A stretch of 64,000 nt of DNA from Persebacter sp965221835. GTDB lineage: Bacteria > Pseudomonadota > Gammaproteobacteria > Tethybacterales > Persebacteraceae. Shown in pieces: positions 17,661-26,272 of the stretch. The translations under genes were made by a program, and so were the position numbers. The notes under the pieces were generated by a model. That model was not told the DNA's origin. It made no database searches and worked only from the letters and a program-made list of their open reading frames with translations. The stretch is taken from the NCBI GenBank assembly GCA_965221835.1, contig OZ244916.1, forward strand, positions 1,240,001 to 1,304,000, given 5' to 3'. The first letter of the stretch is position 1. Each line of letters begins with the position of its first letter.

Positions 17661-18908
17661 ATGGGAGAGGCGGCGACCAGCGGCGAAATTTTGCAAGCAC
17701 AGTTTACGCGGGCGGAGCGGACGCGGCGGTTGCGGGCGTTTTTGCTGACTTTGCCGCTGTTGATTTTTATCGCCATTACTTTTCTCGCACCGGTTGCCGA
17801 AATGCTTTTTCGCAGCGTAGACAATTCGTTCGTCCACGAAACACTCGCCGAAACGCGAATCGCTATCGCCGATTGGGACGGCGAAGATTTGCCATCCGAC
17901 GAAGTTTTTGCCGCAATGCTCGCCGATATTCGCACCGGCATTCCCGACAAATCGGTCACCCGTCTCGGGCAGCGACTCAACTATAAAATATCCGGCGTAT
18001 CCAGCGTTTTTCGCAAAACCGCCCGCGCCGTTCGCCGCCTGCCCGCTGATGTGGAAAACCCGCGCGCCGCGCTGATTAAAATTCATCCGAAATGGGGCGA
18101 AACAGAGTTGTGGCGCGGGATTCAGTTTTTCTCCCCGCGCTATACCGCCGGCAACTATCTGGACGCCGCCGATTTTTATTACGACCCGCAACAGCACGAT
18201 TATGTGCATCGGGAATCGGACGACCGCGTTTATACCCGCCTGTTTTGGCGCACTTTATTAATGTCCGCGATTATCACTTTGCTGACTTTTTTGCTCGGTT
18301 ATCCGGTCGCTTTTGTGCTTGCCGGATTGCCCGCCCGCACCGGCAACTTTTTGCTGATTTTTGTGCTCCTGCCGTTTTGGACTTCGTTGCTTGTGCGCAC
18401 AACCGCATGGATTGTTTTGTTATATCGCGAAGGCGTCGTCAACGATATTCTCGTATTTTCCGGACTCGTCGCCGACAATGCGCGCCCCGAACTCATCCAC
18501 AATCGCACCGGCACGATTATCGCCATGACGCATATTTTGCTGCCGTTTATGGTGTTGCCGCTGTATAGCGTGATGAAAACCATACCGCCTTCGTATATGC
18601 GGGCGGCGCGTTCCATGGGCGCAAATGCCTTCACTGCGTTTCGGCGGGTGTATTTTCCGCTGACGGTGCCGGGGGCGGGGGCGGGCGCAATTCTCGTTTT
18701 CATTCTCGCCATCGGCTACTATATTACGCCCGAATTGGTGGGCGGTGCCGAAGGTACTTTTATTTCCAATCGCATCGCCTATCATGTCCGCAGTTCCGGC
18801 AATTGGGGGCTGGCGGCGGCGTTAGGTTTTATATTGCTGGCGCTGGTGCTGGGATTGTATTGGTGTTATGACCGCGTTGTCGGCGTAGACAAAATGCGTC
18901 TCGGATAA
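17661..18908 (+). CDS. ABC transporter permease, spermidine/putrescine type (first subunit)
   Basis: A 415-residue inner-membrane permease of the PotB/PotH class. Seen: N-terminal membrane helix (about 28-50), then a large loop of about 150 residues before the core, then LLPFWTSLLVRTTAWIVLL and the EAA-like loop AARSMGANAFTAFRRVYFPL that contacts the ATPase. The loop is longer than in PotB and similar to other long PotB-like permeases. It is followed directly by the second permease (TAATG overlap). No ATPase or binding protein lies beside it. Confidence 0.9.
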   Translation: MGEAATSGEILQAQFTRAERTRRLRAFLLTLPLLIFIAITFLAPVAEMLFRSVDNSFVHETLAETRIAIADWDGEDLPSDEVFAAMLADIRTGIPDKSVTRLGQRLNYKISGVSSVFRKTARAVRRLPADVENPRAALIKIHPKWGETELWRGIQFFSPRYTAGNYLDAADFYYDPQQHDYVHRESDDRVYTRLFWRTLLMSAIITLLTFLLGYPVAFVLAGLPARTGNFLLIFVLLPFWTSLLVRTTAWIVLLYREGVVNDILVFSGLVADNARPELIHNRTGTIIAMTHILLPFMVLPLYSVMKTIPPSYMRAARSMGANAFTAFRRVYFPLTVPGAGAGAILVFILAIGYYITPELVGGAEGTFISNRIAYHVRSSGNWGLAAALGFILLALVLGLYWCYDRVVGVDKMRLG

Positions 18909-19762
18909 TGGCGGCGCCGCAAAACATAGTCGGCTGGGAACGCGTCTGGCGGCATGCGTTGCACGCGTTTGTCGGTTTGGTTTTGTTGTATCTGATTTTT
19001 CCGATTCTTGTCGTTATTCCGCTATCGTTTAACGCGCTGCCGTATTTTGTTTTTACCGAAGAAATGTTGTCGTTTGACCCGGCGGGTTATTCGCTGCAAT
19101 GGTATGAAGATTTTTTTAATGACCGCAACTGGCAAACGGCGGTACAGAACAGCGTTATTATTGCGGTGTGTTCCACCTTGCTGGCGACGACACTCGGCAT
19201 TCTGGCGGCACTCGGATTATCGCGCCCGCACATGCCCTATCGCCGTGCGATTATGGCGATTCTCATTTCGCCGATGATTGTGCCGCTAATTATTTCCGCG
19301 GCGGCAATGTTTTTCTTTTATTCGGAAGTCAATTTGCAAGGCACTTATACGGGCGTAATTTTGGCACACACTGCGCTGGCAACGCCGTTTGTGGTGATTA
19401 CGGTGACGGCGACATTGTCCGGATTTGATTATTCGCTGGTGCGGGCGGCACAGAGTTTGGGCGCACCGCCGGTCACGGTATTTTTTCGGATAATCGTGCC
19501 GCTGATTTTGCCGGGCGTTATTTCGGGCGCATTGTTCGCGTTTGTCACTTCGTTTGACGAAGTTGTGGTGGTGCTTTTTGTCGGCGCGTACGAACAGCAC
19601 ACAATTCCGTGGCAGATGTTCTCAGGCATTCGCGAACGGGTAAGCCCGACCATTCTCGCAGTAGCGACAATGCTGATTTTGCTTTCCATCGCCCTACTCT
19701 TCGCCATGGAACTTCTTCGCCGCCGCACCGAACGCCTCCGCGGCGTATCGCCGTCCGCATAG
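18908..19762 (+). CDS. ABC transporter permease, spermidine/putrescine type (second subunit)
   Basis: A 284-residue PotC/PotI-like permease. Seen: six predicted membrane segments, SLQWYEDFFNDRNWQTAVQNS as in PotC, the EAA-like loop AAQSLGAPPVTVFFRIIVPL and the TSFDEVVVVLF motif near the C-terminus. Its start overlaps the stop of the first permease. Substrate cannot be read from the permeases alone; polyamines are the best guess, which fits with the polyamine genes at 56781-59186. Confidence 0.9.
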   Translation: MAAPQNIVGWERVWRHALHAFVGLVLLYLIFPILVVIPLSFNALPYFVFTEEMLSFDPAGYSLQWYEDFFNDRNWQTAVQNSVIIAVCSTLLATTLGILAALGLSRPHMPYRRAIMAILISPMIVPLIISAAAMFFFYSEVNLQGTYTGVILAHTALATPFVVITVTATLSGFDYSLVRAAQSLGAPPVTVFFRIIVPLILPGVISGALFAFVTSFDEVVVVLFVGAYEQHTIPWQMFSGIRERVSPTILAVATMLILLSIALLFAMELLRRRTERLRGVSPSA

Positions 19763-19797
19763 TTTTGTAAAATTCGCCGAACGGCGGCGAACGGCGA

Positions 19798-21618
19798 TTA
19801 AAATTCGCGTACTGCCTGCAAACGGAAGCGGGCGGAATCGCCAAATTCGCCGAATTGTCGCCATTGAAATCCGGCGGATGAGACGATTCGCCATCGGTGA
19901 TGATGCGCTTCTCCGAACAAATATAATGCGTTTTGCGTTTCCGAAAAAGCCAACTCCCGGCGGGCGCGAACTTCGTAAGTCGGCGAAATCCGCCAAACGC
20001 CGCCGTGCCAATCCGCCGACAACGAAAAATGATAATCTTCCGTTTCGCCCCGCAGCGATTCGGAAAACTTCGCCGTCCAAAAATCCGCCTTATATTCGCC
20101 GCCGGCTTGATAGCGGAATTCGCCAAAATCGCCCCTCGCATGCATCGCCGCTTGATATAAATGCCATCGGTCTTTGCGAAAATCCAGCCGCCCGCCGATA
20201 GTCGCATAATAGCCGCTTTCGGTGACAGAATAGCCGAAAGATGGCGTATAGGCGAACCCGCCCGTCGTAAATCCGTGCGATAACCAAAACATTAAACCGC
20301 CGATGAGCGCACCGCCGATAATCACGCCGCTGCCGCGATCGGAAGCGGACGGCGGCGGTTGTCCGTCCGGCACGCCCGCCACTTCGTCACGGGTTATCAC
20401 CGTATCCAAGGTTGTCGTAACTTCCCGGGTAAACACCGTTTCCACGGTTCGGACCACTTCCCGCACGACTTCCAACTCCGCTATCATCGTCAATGTCGTC
20501 GTGACGGAATCGCCCGCCACAGTTGTCGTCAGGGTGCTGACTTGCAAATTTTGCACGGTTGTCGTCACTTTTAGCGTAATTGGATTTTGTACGGTGGCGG
20601 TAATTTCCCGGATAACTTCGGTCCGCACCGTGACGCCGACATCTTCGGTCTGCCCGGTGGTCGTGACTTCCACGACGGTGGTGATTTCTTGGTTTATCAC
20701 CGTCTCCACGGTCGTTCTGATTTCCCGCACGACTTCCATTTCCGCGAACATCGTCACCGTTGTCGTCATAGCATTGCCCGCTACGGTTGTTGTTACGGTG
20801 CTGACTTGCGAATTTTGCACGGTCGTCGTTACTTCCAGCGTAATTTCCCGAACAATTTCTTCTTGTACGATTGTCGTTACGGTCACCGAATCGGGCGGCG
20901 GCATATAGCCGACATTTTCCTCCATCATCACCGAAACGGGTTCAAAAGATGAGTCAAGAAAAAATTCGCCCTCTTCAAGTTCGTCCGCCGTTTTAAATTG
21001 CCGCACGGACGGCGGATGGACGCCGCCGTCGCCTGCCGCAAGATAACGGACTAACCGCCTCCCCTCCTGTCGCTCATAAACCCGTACGAATATGTCAAGA
21101 CGGGAAACAGCCCTCCTGTCCAGACGGTCAAAGAAACGCATCACATCCCCGGGCTGCGCCGTATAATTGAGATTAAACTGCAGACCGCCGCCGCTGCTTA
21201 TGGAGATTGGCGACAAATTATTTCCGCTTGGCGTAAGCAGTGCGAAATATTCATGCACATCGGTGAAAGCGCCTACTTCTTGCGGCACCGCCCGCAATTG
21301 TTCAATAAATGCGGACAAGGGAAGAGAACCGTCCACGACGCTCGTTGCAAAACGCTCCGTTATATGCAACGTTCCCAAACTTCTGAACACTTGCGCCCGT
21401 GCTTCCTGTGCCGCCGCCGCTTCGCCGAAAACCGGCGCAAATCCGATAACAAACGCAAAAACAATTTTGTAAAACACGACACGCATCAACGCCATCGGAC
21501 GCCCCCGCCCGCCAAATCCGCCCGCCGAATCCGCCAAATCCGCCGCCGAATCCGCCGAATCCACCGCTGAATCCGCCGCCAAATCCGCTGAATCCGCCGC
21601 GTTCAAACAAAAAATCAT
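19798..21618 (-). CDS. secreted/outer-membrane protein with Thr/Val repeat stalk and beta-rich C-terminal domain (family member B)
   Basis: Paralogue of the 1130-3070 protein. Up to 606 residues. Seen: an Ala-Asp-Ser-rich leader (residues 7-32), a hydrophobic signal segment (about 46-66, from MRVVFYKIVF), an N-terminal domain with FVRVYER and GEFFLD shared with member A, a Thr/Val stalk (about 240-410) with an 88-residue repeat, a hydrophobic segment just before FAYTPSFGY, and the shared C-terminal domain (FGEFRY, AKFSES, FSLSADWHGGVWRISP) ending VREF. The upstream ATG has GGGGTGA six bases before it. Starts at 21495 or 21486 would give a normal signal peptide and are equally possible. Confidence 0.78.
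   Translation of the reverse strand: MIFCLNAADSADLAADSAVDSADSAADLADSAGGFGGRGRPMALMRVVFYKIVFAFVIGFAPVFGEAAAAQEARAQVFRSLGTLHITERFATSVVDGSLPLSAFIEQLRAVPQEVGAFTDVHEYFALLTPSGNNLSPISISSGGGLQFNLNYTAQPGDVMRFFDRLDRRAVSRLDIFVRVYERQEGRRLVRYLAAGDGGVHPPSVRQFKTADELEEGEFFLDSSFEPVSVMMEENVGYMPPPDSVTVTTIVQEEIVREITLEVTTTVQNSQVSTVTTTVAGNAMTTTVTMFAEMEVVREIRTTVETVINQEITTVVEVTTTGQTEDVGVTVRTEVIREITATVQNPITLKVTTTVQNLQVSTLTTTVAGDSVTTTLTMIAELEVVREVVRTVETVFTREVTTTLDTVITRDEVAGVPDGQPPPSASDRGSGVIIGGALIGGLMFWLSHGFTTGGFAYTPSFGYSVTESGYYATIGGRLDFRKDRWHLYQAAMHARGDFGEFRYQAGGEYKADFWTAKFSESLRGETEDYHFSLSADWHGGVWRISPTYEVRARRELAFSETQNALYLFGEAHHHRWRIVSSAGFQWRQFGEFGDSARFRLQAVREF
20390..20900. repeat. coding repeat for the Thr/Val stalk
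   Basis: Within the 19798-21618 gene, two copies of a unit of about 264 bases encode LEVTTTVQN...STVTTTVAG and LKVTTTVQN...STLTTTVAG. Shorter VREI/TTVE submotifs recur between them. Alternating Val/Thr suggests extended beta structure. Confidence 0.8.
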
Positions 21619-21929
21619 ATTAATTCACCCCGCACAGTGTTTCATAATACCACATCCCACCCCCAAAAATATCCGAATCCCCTCCCCGACAACCGAAAAC
21701 AAACCGCCCATCCCCGCCGAAATAGTACACCGCAAATCCCCCGCACCCCGCACAATACCGCACAATACCGCACAAACGGCGGGCGGGGCGTATCGCCGAC
21801 CGTGTAGTTTCCGCTTTCGCCGTCCGGGGCGGGTGTCGGAACGCGATTATTTTTTTGGGATTTTGTTTTTTCGGGCGTTATGGTATAATCGCGGCATTGT
21901 TTTTATTAACCCGAAAAAAGGAGAGTGTC
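21619..21929. promoter_or_regulatory. divergent promoter region between the surface protein gene and proX
   Basis: TATAAT at 21884-21889 is a -10 box for proX, followed by a leader of about 35 bases and AGGAG six bases before the ATG at 21930. On the - strand GGGGTGA precedes the ATG at 21618. In between, CCGCACAATA is repeated three times near 21750-21777. I see no riboswitch fold. Confidence 0.55.
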
Positions 21930-22868
21930 ATGAAAAAACCAACGAAAAAATCAACAATCTTTGCCGTAGTATCGGCGTTTGTCTTGTCCGGAATCGCGCA
22001 CGCCGCAGAGCCGATTAAAATTCCCGTCCATAACTGGTCAAGCCAGATTGTGGGCGCCTATATCGTCGGCGGCATTTTGCGGGAAGCCGGCGGCGAAGTG
22101 GAATATGTCCCCGCCGACAGTCAGGCGGTGTATCAATCTATGTGCGAAGGCGACATTGATTTGGTGCATGAAGTGTGGCAAGGCGCTTTCGGCGAAAACT
22201 TTGAAAAAGTCGTAGGCGAAAAATGCGTAATTGACGCCGCCACCCACGACGCCAAAACGCGCGAAGAATGGTGGTATCCGTTATATGTGGAGGAACAATG
22301 CCCGGGGTTGCCGGATTGGGAGGCGTTAAATTCCTGCGCGGAAATATTCGCGACTCCGGAAACCGCACCCAAAGGGCGTTTTTTGGCGGGACCGGCGGAC
22401 TGGCTCAAAAACGACGACAAACGGGTAAAAGGACTCGGCGTAAATTTTGAAGTAGTCAACGCCGGACAAGCGGCGGCACTGTGGTCGGAATTGAAATCCG
22501 CTTCCGATGCCAAACGCCCGATAGTTCTCTTTAATTGGACGCCCAACTTTGTGGAAGCGCTGTACGACGGAAAATTCGTGGAGTTTCCCGAATGGGACCC
22601 GAAATGTACCGAAGATCCTTCGTGGGGAATCAATACGGACGAAGTGTATGACTGCGGCAATCCCAAAGGCGGCTATCTCAAAATCGGCGTCTGGGAAAAA
22701 TTCCCGAACAATCATCCGGATATCTACGAAGTGGTGCAAAAAATCAATTTCACCAATCTGGATATCGCGGTAATGGCGAAACTCGTGGATATTGACGGGA
22801 TGGAGCCCGAAGCCGCCGCCGAAAAATGGATGGCGGACAATTCCGGTAAATGGAAAAATTGGCTGTAA
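21930..22868 (+). CDS. proX: glycine betaine/quaternary amine ABC transporter substrate-binding protein
   Basis: A 312-residue periplasmic binding protein of the OpuAC/ProX type. Seen: signal peptide to about residue 25 (SGIAHA-AEP), NWSSQIVGAYIVGGIL, a VHEVWQGAF stretch, and several tryptophans (GVNFEVV...ALWSEL, FNWTPNFVEAL) of the kind that form the aromatic cage for quaternary ammonium groups. The start at 21930 is fixed by AGGAG and the signal peptide. First gene of proX-proV-proW. Confidence 0.9.
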   Translation: MKKPTKKSTIFAVVSAFVLSGIAHAAEPIKIPVHNWSSQIVGAYIVGGILREAGGEVEYVPADSQAVYQSMCEGDIDLVHEVWQGAFGENFEKVVGEKCVIDAATHDAKTREEWWYPLYVEEQCPGLPDWEALNSCAEIFATPETAPKGRFLAGPADWLKNDDKRVKGLGVNFEVVNAGQAAALWSELKSASDAKRPIVLFNWTPNFVEALYDGKFVEFPEWDPKCTEDPSWGINTDEVYDCGNPKGGYLKIGVWEKFPNNHPDIYEVVQKINFTNLDIAVMAKLVDIDGMEPEAAAEKWMADNSGKWKNWL

Positions 22869-22953
22869 ATGCCGCCGTTCGCGTCCCGCCGCAAAGCGGG
22901 GCGCGAACATTCTTTTTACGGACGTTTGTCTGCGACAATTTTTTCGGCGAATC

Positions 22954-23991
22954 ATGTCTCCCATCATCGCATGCCGCAATGTCTGGAAAATCTACGGGCG
23001 CGATCCGTCCGCTTTTTTCCGGCGGCACGACGGTGCGCCCGATGATTCGGCGTTGCGGCGGGAAGGGTATATCGCCGCCGTTCGTGATGTTTCCGTGGAA
23101 GTTAATGCGGGCGAAATTTTGGTGGTTATGGGGCTTTCCGGTTCCGGCAAATCCACATTGGTGCGGTGTTTGTCGCGCCTGATTGAGCCGACCGCCGGAG
23201 AAATATTTTTTGAAGGGCGCGACTTGTTGCGCGCGAATGCGGCGGAATTGACCGAATTGCGCCGCCACCGGATGGGAATGGTGTTCCAAAACTTCGCGTT
23301 GCTGCCGCACCGTACCGTGATGCAAAATGTCGCCTTTCCGCTGGAAGTGCAAGGTGTCGCGCGCCCCGAACGAGAAGCGGCGGCGCGGGAAATGCTGGAA
23401 CTTGTGGGATTGCGCGGACGCGAAGAGTATTATCCGCGGGAGTTGTCGGGCGGACAGCAACAGCGGGTGGGAATCGCCCGTTCGCTCGCCGTAAAACCCG
23501 ATTTATGGTTTTTGGACGAACCGTTTTCGGCGTTGGATCCGCTGATTCGCCGCGAAATGCAGGACGAATTTTTGCGCCTGCAGGCGATGTTGCACAAATC
23601 CATCGTGTTTATCACCCACGATTTTGACGAGGCGATTCGTCTCGCCGACCGCATCGTCATTATGTACGAAGGCGGCATAGACCAAATCGGTGCGCCGCAG
23701 GAACTGGTTTTGCATCCGCGCAGCGATTATGTGCGCGAGTTTGTCAAAGATGTTTCCCGCGACAAAATACTCACCATCGGCAACATTATGTCGCCGCCGT
23801 CCGATTCCGACATGTCGCATGCGAAGGATGCAGTGCGCGCAAGCGATACTTTGGCGGCGGCGGCAAAGCGCGTCATCGCCGCCGAACATCCGTTGCGGGT
23901 GGTGGACGGCGATGCGACGGTCGGCGTTGTCGGGCGCGAAGCGTTGCTGGCGGCTTTGTTTGAACAACCGCCCGCGCCGCCCGTTTCGTGA
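22954..23991 (+). CDS. proV: glycine betaine/proline-type ABC transporter ATPase
   Basis: ATPase of the betaine importer, 345 residues. Seen: MGLSGSGKSTLVRCLSR Walker A, Q-loop VFQNFALLPHRTV, signature ELSGGQQQRVGIARSL, Walker B DLWFLDEPFSALDP and THDFDEAIRLADRI. The region after about residue 260 is a shortened regulatory tail with one CBS-like part rather than two full CBS domains. The start MSPIIACRNVWKIYG is chosen by homology; a longer frame upstream has no support. It overlaps the permease gene by GTGA. Confidence 0.93.
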   Translation: MSPIIACRNVWKIYGRDPSAFFRRHDGAPDDSALRREGYIAAVRDVSVEVNAGEILVVMGLSGSGKSTLVRCLSRLIEPTAGEIFFEGRDLLRANAAELTELRRHRMGMVFQNFALLPHRTVMQNVAFPLEVQGVARPEREAAAREMLELVGLRGREEYYPRELSGGQQQRVGIARSLAVKPDLWFLDEPFSALDPLIRREMQDEFLRLQAMLHKSIVFITHDFDEAIRLADRIVIMYEGGIDQIGAPQELVLHPRSDYVREFVKDVSRDKILTIGNIMSPPSDSDMSHAKDAVRASDTLAAAAKRVIAAEHPLRVVDGDATVGVVGREALLAALFEQPPAPPVS

Positions 23992-25931
23992 ACGCCGTTT
24001 TTTCTTTCGCGCGGACGCATCGCCTTTTTTTGTTTTTGCCGTTCGCGGCGTTGCTGGCGGGAAAACCGTTGCTGCCCGAATGGGCGATTGTATGGCCCGA
24101 AAAATTCGCGCTGCCGTTTACCGAATGGATTAACGCCGCCGCGGAGTTTTTGCGCAAACGGGAATTAATCGCGGATTTAACTTTCAAAGACATGACGCGC
24201 GCGGCGGCGACGGTTGTGGAGTTGCCGCTGGATTTTGTATATGCATTAATGGCGAAAGGATTCGGAAATTTTCCGCCCCTGCCGTGGACGGCGACCATCG
24301 GATTGGCGGCGGTGTTCGGATGGTGGGTGCGCGGATGGCGAATGGCGTTGCTGGCGGGCGGATGCATTTTATATTTCGCGTTGTTCGGAAAATGGAAACT
24401 TTCCATGATCACTTTGTCCGCCGTGCTGGTCGCCGCCGCAATTGCTTGCGCCATCGGTTTGGCGTTGGGAATCGCCGCCGCCCGCAGCGTGCGTTTGGAA
24501 AAAATCATTTTGCCGCTGTTGAATGTGATGCAGACGATTCCGCATTTTTCGTACCTGATTCCCATCGCGGTTTTTGTCGGCATTTCGCACAAAGCCGGCG
24601 TGATTGCAACCATTATGTTCGCGATTCCGCCGATGACGCGCCTGACATTATTGGGATTGCGCGGCGTTGCGCCGGAAGTTTTGGAGGCGGGAAAAATGGC
24701 GGGATGCACGGCGCGGCAAATGCTGTGGAAAGTAGAAATTCCCGCCGCGCGCGATTCTTTAATGGTCGGCGTAAACCAAGTCATTATGCAGTGTCTGGCG
24801 ATGGTCGTCATCGCGTCTTTTGTCGGCACGAAAGGATTGGGGCAAGATTTACTTTTCCGGCTGCAGAGTTTGCGAATCGGGCAGGCGTTGGAAATCGGCG
24901 TGGCAATTGTTTTTATGGCAGTCGCGCTTGACCGGCTGAGTTTGTCGCTGGCGCACCGTCCGCCGTCTCATTTGCCGCACGGCGCATTTTATAAACGGCA
25001 TCCGGCGTTGTCGGCGGCGGCGGCGGTCGTTTTGTTTACTTTTTTGCTGGCGGCGATTTTTCCGTGGGCGCAAAAATTTCCGCGTGAATGGACGATTACA
25101 ACCGCCCCGTTTTGGGACGGAATGGTGGATTACATTACGCAAAACTATTATGAAGCGTTGTCGTTTTATCGCGATGGATTTTTGCTAAATGTTTTGATTC
25201 CGATTCGTTCCGCGTTTCAATGGACGCCATGGATTGCGGTGTTCGCGCTGGTTTCCGCCGCCGGAATTAAAATACTCGGACGGCGGGCGATTATTCCGAT
25301 GTTGCTATTTTTGTTTATCGCCTTTTCCGGTTTTTGGGAACGCGCAGCGGTAACTTCATATGCTGCGGCGTTTGCGGTTTTCGTCAGCGTTTTGGCGGGC
25401 GTGCCGATTGGAATCTGGGCGGCGGGCGGAGAACGCCGCGCGCGAGCGGCGGTGTTTCTTTGCGATACTTTGCAAACATTTCCGTCCTTCATTTATCTCA
25501 TTCCGGTCATTATGCTGTTTCGCGTGGGCGATGTGGCGATTATCACGGCGGTGGTAATTTACGCCGTCATTCCTCCTGTGCGATACACCGTTTTCGGTTT
25601 GCGAAAAGTGCCGCCGCAAACGATAGAAGCGGCACAAATGAGCGGATGTACGCCGTGGCAGTTGCTGTGGAAAGTGCGTCTGCCGCTGGCGTTGCCGGAA
25701 ATCATGCTGGGCGTGCATCAATCTATTATGTTCAGTTTATTTATGGTGATGATTGCGGCGTTTATCGGCGGCACGAAAGATTTGGGGCAGGAAATTTTCA
25801 AAGCGATGGCACACAGCGACATCGGCAAGGCGTTGGTGATTGGCCTTTGCGTTTCGTGTATGGGGCTTATCAGCGATTCTCTCATCGGCGGCTGGGCGGC
25901 GAAGCGAAAGAAAGAGTTGGGGCTGGCATAG
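23988..25931 (+). CDS. proW: glycine betaine ABC transporter permease, fused tandem permease domains
   Basis: A 647-residue inner-membrane protein with two ProW-like permease domains in one chain (about 130-330 and 410-640). Each has the EAA-type loop: VLEAGKMAGCTARQMLWKVEIP and IEAAQMSGCTPWQLLWKVRLP. This supplies both halves of the pore, as in some marine bacteria. It begins with GTG overlapping the proV stop. Substrate is probably glycine betaine or a relative such as dimethylglycine, choline or DMSP; context favours a methylated compound used as food as well as osmolyte. Confidence 0.93.
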   Translation: MNAVFSFARTHRLFLFLPFAALLAGKPLLPEWAIVWPEKFALPFTEWINAAAEFLRKRELIADLTFKDMTRAAATVVELPLDFVYALMAKGFGNFPPLPWTATIGLAAVFGWWVRGWRMALLAGGCILYFALFGKWKLSMITLSAVLVAAAIACAIGLALGIAAARSVRLEKIILPLLNVMQTIPHFSYLIPIAVFVGISHKAGVIATIMFAIPPMTRLTLLGLRGVAPEVLEAGKMAGCTARQMLWKVEIPAARDSLMVGVNQVIMQCLAMVVIASFVGTKGLGQDLLFRLQSLRIGQALEIGVAIVFMAVALDRLSLSLAHRPPSHLPHGAFYKRHPALSAAAAVVLFTFLLAAIFPWAQKFPREWTITTAPFWDGMVDYITQNYYEALSFYRDGFLLNVLIPIRSAFQWTPWIAVFALVSAAGIKILGRRAIIPMLLFLFIAFSGFWERAAVTSYAAAFAVFVSVLAGVPIGIWAAGGERRARAAVFLCDTLQTFPSFIYLIPVIMLFRVGDVAIITAVVIYAVIPPVRYTVFGLRKVPPQTIEAAQMSGCTPWQLLWKVRLPLALPEIMLGVHQSIMFSLFMVMIAAFIGGTKDLGQEIFKAMAHSDIGKALVIGLCVSCMGLISDSLIGGWAAKRKKELGLA

Positions 25932-26272
25932 TTTCGCCGCAAACGCAAAAAGTTATAACGCCGTGCGGGGCGGGATTTGCATTCGCCGCCCCCGCCGCTT
26001 TTTCGTATAACTTTTTTCCGTGCGGATTCATTCCCGCTTTTAATTCCTGCAGAGATTGGAATGCATTTGCGAACGGCTTTGGAAATTCGCAGTCAGGCGA
26101 CAGACCGTATTCGGATTTCGGCGGCGAAAAAATAGGGTTCTTAAAACATTTGCGAGACCTGTTAAAACATTTTTGAGACCTCTAAAAACATTTGCGAGAT
26201 CTCCCGGCTATTGTTTTTCCCTGTTTAATGTTTTAATCGGCGGGCGGAGAAAGGATTTTTTGTCGAATCTTT
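25932..26272. other. gene-free stretch with a 3 x 21-bp tandem repeat
   Basis: At 26141-26203 there are three units of TTAAAACATTTGCGAGACCTG with small differences. No spacer variability, so it is not a CRISPR array. The rest shows no gene; no clear terminator or promoter was found. Confidence 0.7.

Noticed and set aside
21884..21929. Riboswitch in the proX leader
   Set aside because: The leader is only about 35 bases, too short for a known riboswitch, and shows no conserved fold.
23700..24850. 318-codon frame on the - strand opposite proV-proW
   Set aside because: Antisense to clear ABC transporter genes and rich in low-information residues.
26141..26203. Three 21-bp repeats that look like a small CRISPR array
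   Set aside because: Units are directly adjacent without variable spacers and no cas genes are near.
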